Position numbers and translations under genes: made by a program
DNA from: Timema cristinae
Lineage: Eukaryota; Arthropoda; Insecta; Phasmatodea; Timematidae
Direction of reading: 5' to 3'
Length of the DNA: 64,000 bases
Assembly: GCA_039000515.1 (NCBI GenBank)
Contig: JBCFYV010000253.1
Coordinates: 33,672-97,671 of the forward strand
Notes under the pieces: model-generated
What the model was told of the DNA's origin: nothing
Seen by the model: only the letters and a program-made list of their open reading frames with translations
The model's database searches: none
Part shown: positions 56,144 to 64,000 of the stretch, one piece after another
Numbering within the stretch: position 1 is the stretch's first letter
How the letters are laid out: the number at the start of each line of letters is the position of its first letter

Positions 56144-56709
56144 TCATGAGTTGGAGGACAACCTGCAAAAGTACTCGGATCGTAGACCCAGGTTGATCCC
56201 AGTTGTATCTACCACATAGGGCCCTGTTAAACTCTTCTGACAAGAGGTCCATACGACACTAGACATGACAATCTTCATAGGAGCATCGCCGAAGAGAGGT
56301 CACCGCAGCAAGTGTATGCAGGGAAGCGCTAATTTTACGTCCGGAAACCATCATGAACCAACCGGTCTTTTCTCAAGGTAGGTACCCGGTTGTCATCCCT
56401 AAGGCCCTTCTACCAAGATATTACAACCAGCGCACTTTCAATCAGGACTCAAGGCAGTGGTATCCAATATAACCAAAGGAGAGCCGTGTTAGATGCCAAG
56501 GTCGTCAACAGAGGGGCCAAAGGTCTGTGCAGGATTTAACGGCAGGGGGGGGGAAGAAAGAAGGAAGGGGGAAAAAAAAAGTTATAGGAAAGATGTAGAA
56601 TAGGGTTTTCCTGCACGAGGTACTCCTGCACAGATGCCTCCCCTTTAGTCACCTCTACGACAAGCAGGGGTTACTGCGGGACTATTCTCAAACCCCGTCC
56701 CGCAGGGGG

Positions 56710-56720
56710 TTAACAAAATA
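56710..56720. repeat. LINE copy G target-site duplication, right
   Basis: TTAACAAAATA, identical to 50733-50743. Confidence 0.85.
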
Positions 56721-56729
56721 AAAGTTTAG

Positions 56730-58740
56730 TGAATTAATTTAGTCTTTTTTTTAACTCTTGTGGCAATTACAGGTTAAATAGAGCTTGAAATTTTACATAT
56801 AAGAGTATTATATTTATTTATTAGTATTTTTACAACTTGCCTCAATAACTTTAACATAAGTAAATAGTTTGTGATAATAAAGAGGAAAACACATACAAAA
56901 TGTTTGTGAAATAATATTGTTTAAATTTTGTAAACAAGAATATTGGGCAATAAATTCTTGTACGTCCCCAACTGGCAGCATAGCTTCTATTCAGTGGCCA
57001 TATTTGTTTTTAGAATCTAGGGCCACTTTTAACGAGCTCTTGTTTTTGATAATTAATTTGAATTAAACAGCAAACACAAACTTCAAAACTATACAAACAG
57101 TTATTCTCATAACCAAAATCTAACAAATTTAAATAGAAATTAAAGACAGTGAATTATCATATAATAACAGTTAATAAAACTATGTGTTGTGTGACTACAT
57201 GTTGAAAAAAAAAAAATATTTTATAGTTTATAATTTAGACATGTTTTATGCTACTGTTAAAATTTTATCACAAATTTTAATAATACAGCATCTTTTTCTA
57301 ATATTAATTTGGCTATTTAGTAATTTGTGAGTTCTGTGAATATTAGTTCGGTGTTAGGCGTGTTATCCTTGGAAAAAACATTTTTTAGTGATAAAAAAAA
57401 AGGGGGGGGGATGTTTCTAGATGATCAATATACATTATTTGAAAAAATTTTAAATTTGTGTATCAAGGCTATAAAATATATCTTTTAACGCCAAGATTGT
57501 GTTGTGTTGCTTCTAGGCTAAAAACCTCGAGTTTTAGCATCTTAAAGTATTTCAAAAAAACCTGTTAAGTTTATTAAAAATATTAGAGAGTCTTTCTTCA
57601 GTGTTAATTAGATAAATACCAGGCTAAGACTTCAAGTTATAAGTTATTGTAGTTTTATTAGACTTAAGTTATAATTGTTTAAGAGTATTGAATCTAAAAT
57701 ATGTTTTTTTAAAATTAGGAAACTTTTAATTTGTCATTGTCATTTATTTTATAGGCCTAAACATATTTTCTAGAATATTGATTTTTGTTTGTTAAATTAT
57801 TTAAAGTCATCATAAAAAGACCTAGATATTAAAACAATATGATATATCAGATTGTGAAAGCAAGCATTAGCCTGAGGGTGTGTTAAACTTAGGTTAATTT
57901 ACTAATATGTCTTCCCCCCCCCCCTCGAGCATGAGTTTGTCAAAACCCAGGAACACCAATGGAGGAAGGGTCAAAAAACTTCCAGGAAAAAAAGAGGCAT
58001 GCAAACATCAGAGACAAGAGGACATCATCAACATTGCAGCAGTAAATTAGACAAGAGATAGGACGATTTCGATTCATTCAATGTGAAAGAAAAAAACAGC
58101 AAGATACTTGAAACTCAGCGTTAACACTGTGAGAAAGGGGAGGATAGAAAAACAAATTTATTTACATAATTCCAAGCTACATATCCACGGAGTCACTTGT
58201 TTTAAAGGCTAGTAGTTTAAAGTACTCCCTTCATGCTTTCTGTGTAGTGAAATGTATAAGGGAGACCATACCATAACTATCACTTATTAATTTCTTTCCA
58301 CCCCAAACAAAATATTCCTACCATCTCATAAAATTTATTTTCATTAATGAAAAATGGCGGCGCAACAATTAAAAAAGAGGGATTATTTTTTGTTTGACTC
58401 ACTCTTTTTAAGGTGGCATATCGTGCTTCAATAGCAAGCACACATCACACGATTCAGTTCCAAAATATTTATTTCTAGAAACATGAACATTTACTGCTTT
58501 AAAAAAAAAAAGTTATGGTTAACTTTTCTAGGTTTCTCTTGAGATGTGTATTAGATTGAAATTTAATAATCATTTGGAATTTTCAGACCTGATAAATGAC
58601 TGAATAATAATAATAACATATTTTGAAATATGATGTTACAAAGATAAAAGTCTTGAATAAACAATACTCTGTGTCATGTTATCATAAGGCCTACACAATG
58701 ATTTCTTGTTTTTTTATTCCTGTTATTATAACAATAAAAT
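56730..58740. other. AT-rich sequence; one short coding-like patch
   Basis: No gene called. A patch at 57928-58050 reads SLSKPRNTNGGRVKKLPGKK and EACKHQRQEDIINIAAVN before a stop. It could be an upstream exon of the Sailor copy that begins at 58759, but this is not shown. Confidence 0.3.
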
Positions 58741-58758
58741 ATATAATGTTGAAACTTC

Positions 58759-59422
58759 TAGCAAGATCAGAAATAAAAAACAGAGGCCTGGAGTATCTGT
58801 AGAAACTCTTGATGATTTTACAAGAGATTCTGTTTGTAAGGTTATCTACAGAGTATATCATGAAGGTTAGTGCAAAGTATAGGTCAAATTTGTTTCTTTT
58901 CCCCTGTTAGTTCTTGATAATTTATACTAAAAAAATATAGATAAATTGCTTTACAACCTACATATAAATAAAGTTGACTTTTCATGCATGAATAAATTAA
59001 TCAAACAAACAATATGATGGAGCAAAGTAAAAAACATGTTCGTCAATTTTTGGCCCGCTTTTTTTAAAAGTGTGAAAATTTAAAAAAACAAATTAAAAAT
59101 TATCAAAGGTCATTAAGATATGATTTTACATATCTTTGTGAGTAGAATGACAATGTAAAACTATTCATTATATGATATTTTTCTAAAAAAAATACCTTGT
59201 ATATACAAATTTTGGCACTTCCTCCCTTGCTATTGGCAGGCTACTTTCTAATCCAATCCTTATTCAAGGGAGGGAAAGCAAAAAAATTAGCAACCATAGC
59301 AATTTCAACATTAATTGATATCTATTTATCTGTGACTGATTAATATTGATTATTTTATTATATGTCTTTTCAAGGTAAAAATGTAGTCAATGGACTATTT
59401 TGTTGGCAAACAGGGCCGCAGA
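58759..59422 (+). pseudogene. Sailor-like transposase, copy 3, first exons
   Basis: Exon 58759-58865 encodes QRPGVSVETLDDFTRDSVCK and VIYRVYHEG, the helix-turn-helix start, and ends with donor GAAG|GTTAGT. An intron of 509 bases follows; its last 270 bases are about 80 percent similar to 35138-35405 of copy 1. The acceptor at 59374 is followed by GKNVV and a broken LLANRAAEI-like segment that matches copy 1 until CGCAGAAATTG at about 59422. There the sequence switches to a Jerky-like transposase. Confidence 0.7.
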
Positions 59423-59880
59423 AATTGCGAGTTGGAAGATGACACTGAAAAACTTTCTGCTGATAAATACATTGCAAATAAATTTCTGGAAACTTTTAAA
59501 ACTGAAGATCTCGATCCTCACCTTAATTGCAATGCTGACATAACCGGTATTAACTGGAAAACAATGTCAATAAAAACGTTAGCTTCCAAAGGAGAAAAAA
59601 CTGCTCCAGCACCTAAAGTAAGCAAAGATCGTGTCACAGTGCTCATTTGTTTCCAACTCTATCGATAATCAGCGACTACCTTTTCTATTGATTGGAAAAT
59701 CGAAGAAACTAAGATGCTTTAAAAATGTACAGAATTTGCCTGTGACACACATGCACCAAAAAAGTGCATGGATGAACGGCGAATTTTTTTTTTTAATGGT
59801 GGGACAAAACTTTATTGGGGTGAAGTGGGAAACTGTGATAAAGTTGAAAAAATTGGGCAATTGTGATACAGCTTAATAAA
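59423..59880 (+). pseudogene. Jerky/Tigger-like transposase fragment (DDE_1)
   Basis: Encodes LSADKYIANKFLETFK, NADITGINWKTMSIKTLASK (the DETG aspartate position reads DITG), GEKTAPAPKVSKDRVTVLIC, then after a one-base shift LPFLLIGKSKKLRCFKNVQN, LPVTHMHQKSAWMNGEFF. These are consecutive conserved blocks of Jerky-type DDE_1 domains. Neither the helix-turn-helix half nor the C-terminal catalytic part is present. The glutamate next to the first catalytic aspartate is changed to isoleucine. Confidence 0.8.
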
Positions 59881-59884
59881 AAGT

Positions 59885-60290
59885 TCTAGATATAAAAATA
59901 TTAATTAAAAAAAATTACATTTAGCTGGTAAATTTGTTCTATTAATACATCCCACATAGCTGTGTTGAATGAATTTTATTATATAAATAATAAAAAATAT
60001 TTCCTCAGAGAGCTTGTTTTTTTACTCAAAAACCTTAACATTTTCACTTCAAGCTTTTCTAATTTAACGTTCATTGGAAAAGCAAAGGCTCAACATTTTG
60101 GTTTTTGGATTAAGGATATCAAAAAAAACATTTCTCATTCTTTTTGTTCAAATTTTCATCAAAACAGCCAGAGATATTAAACTTCAAAATGGGAGGGCAA
60201 ATGTGATACATAAATTTAGGGCAATTATGATACACAAAAGAGGGTAAATATGTTACGCAAAAAATTTGATTAATTTCCCAATAATATTTT
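59885..60290. other. AT-rich sequence, no gene seen
   Basis: Short AT-biased frames on both strands without motifs. The TTTGATTAAT/GGGCAAATGTGATACA-like repeats at 60190-60260 (a GATACA motif three times) are too short to classify. Confidence 0.35.
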
Positions 60291-60297
60291 TTAATAT

Positions 60298-60526
60298 TTA
60301 GCACCGAGTCTTACTACCCGTTCGGGTTATACGCTTTAAGTACTAATTACACTAATTGATTAGGAATTGGGAAGGTTGAACCCGCATTTGCGTGGAGGGG
60401 AATTGGAAAACCATTTAGGAAAAACCACCCCCAGTTCTCCCGACCGAGATTTGAACCTCGATCTTCCCGCCTCAACAGATGAGCTCAACACGACTAGCAC
60501 GTTAGCCAACTATGCCATCGAGGCGG
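60298..60526 (-). mobile_element. tRNA-derived SINE, copy 2
   Basis: On the minus strand the head carries box A TGGCATAGTTGG (60506-60517) and box B GGTTCAAATCT (60447-60457), which together form an RNA polymerase III internal promoter. The body contains CCACGCAAATGCGGGTTCAA and ends near TGCTAAATATT. It matches copy 1 at 32.7 kb over about 210 bases. The head is tRNA-like but has no full cloverleaf that I can draw, so it is a SINE and not a tRNA gene. Confidence 0.8.
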
Positions 60527-60966
60527 GTTCCCGATGATAACTTACTACTTTATCAAAATGTTCTTGTTTCATATTATACTGTAGGCCTTAAGCTGTAGCT
60601 ATGTAAGCTATAGTAGGGAAGGTTAATTTGTACACCAACTTAAGTTGGTCACACTTTATAGCCCAGCTGTTTGATTTGATGTGAGATTTTGAATTCCATC
60701 TAGTGTTTTTTTATTATTCAAGTTCGATTCCTGTTAATGCTAAATTTTAAACTACATTGTTGTGTTTTTTCACGTTTTAATTATTCTTCATTGTTTTGAA
60801 TACTGAAATCAATTAGGCCAGTATGTTTATCCATCAGCCTATTAGTTAGGAATGTTAACCTAGGTCTATATTGTAGTAGACTATATACTTGTATTCCAGG
60901 AAGAACTATTTTGTTGCATAGTGCAAATTTAATTCTTAGTTTAAACACAATAATTACTTCGTTAAA

Positions 60967-61355
60967 ATGGTGAACCACTATCAAAAAAAAAGCGTGATCA
61001 GCGTTATTCCCCTGAGTTACTTGAAAAGAGCTGTAACTCTAATACAGGAAGGCAAATCTTTAAGATCTGTTACCAAGGATCTTAAGATTGAAAAAATGTT
61101 CTTGCATAGATATATGAAAAAAAGAAGGTATAGTACATTCAAAACCAGTACAAAGCACAGTATTGTCTGAAGAAGTTGAAAAGGACCTTGCAGATCATTT
61201 AGTAGTGATAGCAAAATGGGGATTTGCACAACTCATAGAGATGTTACTTGTTGTCAAGGAGTATGATGAGCAAAATGGTTTGAATGTACCTTTCAAAAAT
61301 AATTCACCAGGTAAAGAATGGTTTATTAAATTTTTGTAAACGCAATAGACTGAGC
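60967..61355 (+). pseudogene. pogo-like transposase, N-terminal part before piggyBac insertion
   Basis: ATG at 60967 opens a helix-turn-helix segment (LKRAVTLIQEGKSLRSVTKD, LKIEKMFLHRYMKK). After a shift come SEEVEKDLADHLVVIAKWGF and SPGKEWFIKFL, the CENP-B-type DNA-binding domain. The frame breaks at 61130-61160 and has a stop at 61337. A piggyBac element is inserted directly afterwards at TTAA. The protein continues after 63886. Confidence 0.8.
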
Positions 61356-61359
61356 TTAA
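61356..61359. repeat. piggyBac TTAA target, left
   Basis: TTAA directly before the CCCTTAAACACTCAGCG terminus. It is repeated at 63883-63886. Confidence 0.85.
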
Positions 61360-63882
61360 CCCTTAAACACTCAGCGCACCGATATTTCGGCGCGCCATGG
61401 TACTGCTAAAACACTCTCGCGGCCGATATATCGGCTCCAGCTAAATCTGGCCGTGTAAGTTTATTTTTAAAAAACTAGGTGGCACTACACACATTATTCT
61501 AAATATTTAGGTTTATTTCATACTTTTTCCAACAGATAGCACCATTGGTCTTAGAAAAACTATTTATTTTGAACAGTTGAAATATGTTATGCTCATTGTT
61601 TACATCGTGGTGTGAATACGTTTCTAGTTCGTGGTTTTTTCCTTATTCTTTATTTATATAAAATATATTTGCTTCTATTATTTTTCTTACTTGTTTTCTT
61701 TTATATATTATTTATTAATTTTCGTTGTTTTATTCAAAGTTTATTATTTATAAGTGTTGTTTAGTTGAAATATTTAGCTAGGCAATGGCCGTCCAAGTTC
61801 TAGGCTAAATGACTCGGACATTTTAGACTATTTAGATACTATTGACAGTGACAGTGACTTTGTGTATAAAAAGTGATTCTGACATCACTAGTGACGATGA
61901 TGTGCCAGATCTTAGGAATCCAGCTGTTCATGACATGTCTACAGTGACGAAATGGAATGGATGATGAAACTACAGGGAGATTCTGTCACCTGAGCAACCT
62001 CTTCCTCTCCCCTTCCCTTTTCAAGAGCTCTCCGGACCTAAACACATGCCACCTCCTGATTCTCTTCCCATAGCCTATTTTTTTTTATTTTTCACTGTTT
62101 TTTATTCTTTCCCTCATGGTGACAGAATCAAATAGGTATGCCCAGCAGTTCATCAAAAGCAAAGAAGGCAATGTTCCCTACTCCACTAAAAAACTGGAAC
62201 AGGATTACAATGCAAGAAATAAAAGGCTTTCTTGCATGTATCCTCAATATGGGAATTATAAGAAAGCCACAATTGCATCCTACTGGTCAACTCTGTCTTC
62301 ACAAGCCACCCCTTGGTTCGGACAAATGTTTACTAAACACCGGTTTTTCTCACTTGCTTCGCTTTTTCCATCTTGTGAACAACGAAGTTTTGCCGGGCCC
62401 CCAAGAACCTGGGTATGATCCGTGTGCAAGATACAAACCTCTTGTAGAGCATGCAAATAGAGTATTTAGGCACCACTATACACCTCATTAGCAGCTTAGT
62501 GTTGATGAAAGTCTAGTGGGTACAAAAAATAAAACCAGCCTAATGCAATACCTGCCAAACAAACACCACCACCGATGGGGGATCAAATTTTGGATGATTT
62601 GTGACTCTGTATCTAATTATTGCCTAGGTTTTTTTACATACAGAGGTGCCAGATCCCAAGAAGATAAAAATAATATTCAAAAAAATGGTCTAGGGTATAC
62701 TGTCGTCATGAAAATTTTGGAGATAGGTGGGTACCTCAACAAAGGTTACCATGTTTTTGTTGATAATTTTTTTATGTCAGTTCCTTTAATGCGTCATCTT
62801 CACCAACTCTGCACCTACCTAACTGGAACAGTGAGGAGAAATAGAAAACTTTTGCCACAGCAATTCAAATCTAAATTTTTAGTAGGTCAAAAAGATTATT
62901 TTAGATCCGTCCAGTTCTCGCATGTGCCTTCCGCGAGAAAAAATCTCAGAAAAACCAGTTCTTCTTCTCTCCAGTTTTGCAACAGCACGAGAACAAGAAG
63001 TTCCAGCAAGGCGGCCTGACGCCAATAGAATTACCAAACCCGAAGTAATAACAACCTACAACAAGTTTATGGGTGGTATCGACACATCTGACATGATGCT
63101 CTACACTTACCTAGATGAAAGGCGAACTGTTAGGTACTGGAAGAAGGTAGCTTTCAACATCATAGCTAGAATGGTGTTAAATAGCTACATTCTCTATAAA
63201 GAAAACTACCAAGGACCTGGCAAACTGAAAACGAGGTATCATTATACAGTGTCGATCATCGAGGGTTTTGGGGAGGATGGCTATCTGTGAAGAACAACAT
63301 GGTGGTGGGTGAAACCCAAGGACCCAGAGGAATAAGAAAACTCCTGACAAAAAGGAGTCTCAATGTACGGTATGTAGTACCAAGGAAAAGCGAAGGAGAG
63401 CCAGGACAGTGTGTACCAGATGTAGCAGGGACTTCATGGAGAGTGTTACTCAAACACAGATGCTGACTCCAAATGTAAGTATACATGATTTTACAAAAAG
63501 TTATGTAGTTCAGAATCAGAATAAGTTACAAACACCAAACTAGTATCAAATTTTACAGAAATAAATTCTCTTTCTTCAGGATGACTGATAAATAAAGAAG
63601 ACAGAAATAAATATTAATTTTTTGCGCTGAATTAAAAATTTTAATTTAAATTTTAAGATTTTAAAAATTTTGAATTTTTTTACAAAATAATAGTAGTCTA
63701 ATAATTTATGTAATATTTTTTTTTATAAATCTACAATTGTATAGTATAAGTGTGATTTTTTTCATATGTAAAAACTAAAAACATTTTTTATGAGAAAATT
63801 TAAAATGTTTAAAGGTAAATATGTGAGAATTTGCCTGAGTGTTTTGGCTTAGTCTAGTGAAAATACGCTGAGTGCAAAAGGG
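61360..63882 (+). mobile_element. piggyBac-like transposon, complete ends
   Basis: A 2.5-kb element between TTAA duplicates. The left end is CCCTTAAACACTCAGCG and the reverse complement of the right end is CCCTTTTGCACTCAGCG (14 of 17 identical). CCC-starting ends at TTAA are the hallmark of piggyBac. It carries a degraded transposase gene in plus orientation. Subterminal palindromes (CCGATATTTCGG, CCGATATATCGG) lie at the left. The insertion splits a pogo-like gene. Confidence 0.92.
61785..63470 (+). pseudogene. piggyBac-like transposase
   Basis: An acidic N-terminus (SDILDYLDTIDSDSDF) is followed by FQELSGPKHMPPPDSLPIAY and TESNRYAQQFI. IKGFLACILNMGIIRKP follows in the next frame. VDESLVGTKNKTSLMQYLP holds the first catalytic D, GYHVFVDNFFMSVPLM the second and NKFMGGIDTSDMM the third. 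The end has a cysteine-rich segment (QCTVCSTKEKRRRARTVCTR). Defects seen: frameshifts near 62180-62230 and 62930-63000, an in-frame TAG at 62489 just before the first D motif, and further breaks in the N-terminus and before the cysteine region. All three catalytic aspartates are still encoded. Confidence 0.88.
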
Positions 63883-63886
63883 TTAA
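63883..63886. repeat. piggyBac TTAA target, right
   Basis: TTAA directly after the AGTGCAAAAGGG terminus. Confidence 0.85.
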
Positions 63887-64000
63887 AGAACTTGGAACCA
63901 CTTGAAAAATGTTTGCAGGAATGTGACAGGGGATCCTTTCATTATTTATAAATTTTATGACATCGCTGAACGAGAAATTCAATCTCTTAATATAAGAGAC
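63887..64000 (+). pseudogene. pogo-like transposase, continuation after piggyBac
   Basis: Reading resumes from the 61355 break: LEPLEKCLQECDRG, then IYKFYDIAEREIQSLNIRD in another frame. This is the linker before the DDE domain in pogo-like proteins. The gene runs off the window end. One frameshift occurs at about 63935. Confidence 0.75.

Larger units (their letters stand above)
50744..56709 (-). mobile_element. I/Nimb-like LINE, copy G, full length
   Basis: A 6.0-kb element between perfect 11-bp repeats (TTAACAAAATA), from the CCCTGCGGGACGGGG 5' end at 56709 to an ATT tail at 50744. Domain order is the same as copy B. It has the fewest changes among the copies and serves as the reference for the others. 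Frameshifts of one base are many, and most are deletions. Confidence 0.92.

Noticed and set aside
42730..59880. reciprocal recombination between one Tigger and one Sailor copy (42.7-44.5 and 58.7-59.9 kb)
   Set aside because: The two transposase pieces belong to different subfamilies (pogo-type versus Jerky-type), so they are not the two halves of one gene.
60440..60526. tRNA gene with box A and box B
   Set aside because: The boxes are present, but no cloverleaf can be drawn and the same head plus body recurs at 32.7 kb. It is a SINE.

Overview
This is a eukaryotic nuclear window, most likely from an arthropod and probably an insect. Spliced host exons lie in multi-kilobase introns filled with transposable elements (TEs), many nested in one another. 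The assignment rests on the TE mix: I/Nimb-like LINEs with an RNase H domain, Tigger/pogo, Tc1/mariner-type elements with about 81 residues between D and E, piggyBac, hAT, a Penelope-like element, and a tRNA-derived SINE with an ATT-type tail. I cannot name the species. There is no prokaryotic gene organisation and no CRISPR array.

Host content is small. Three minus-strand exons (47739-48329, 24170-24340, 14853-15009) read in order as a golgin-45 (BLZF1) homologue, the Golgi coiled-coil protein, spread over at least 33 kb. Each junction and frame works if three one-base indels at short homopolymers are allowed, so assembly error is more likely than a pseudogene. On the plus strand, two exons (2734-2810, 3439-3496) splice in phase to the signal-peptide end of an unrecognised secreted or membrane protein.

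Layout: 0-7 kb holds unknown AT-rich sequence, a 50-bp tandem repeat, the secreted-protein exons and a hAT-like non-autonomous element with a perfect 8-bp target duplication. 7-13 kb holds a strongly degraded LINE in sequence with an odd excess of homopolymer runs. 13-14 kb is a hAT transposase relic. 15.8-23.4 kb is a Tigger relic split by a LINE with a 12-bp target duplication. 23.6-24.0 kb is a MITE. 24.5-35.1 kb is one LINE copy split by a 6.4-kb insertion that carries an unrecognised protein gene, a Penelope-like element, a promoter-bearing segment with 13-residue repeats, and a SINE. 35.1-37.0 kb is a Sailor-like (DD82E-type) transposon; 37.4-40.9 kb is a LINE fragment surrounding an orphan RT/RNase H element. 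42.2-44.5 kb stacks piggyBac, pogo and Sailor fragments; 44.9-50.5 kb has two partial LINEs and a golgin exon. 50.7-56.7 kb is the best full-length LINE, with an 11-bp target duplication. 58.7-64 kb holds a Sailor/Jerky chimera, a second SINE, and a piggyBac inserted at TTAA inside a pogo-like transposase gene.

The genes do not form an operon or pathway. The window is mainly a record of successive insertions, and the relative order can be read from the nesting: Tigger before LINE, LINE before the 6.4-kb insertion, pogo before piggyBac. All transposase and reverse transcriptase genes seen carry stops, frameshifts or deletions, so none looks active as assembled.
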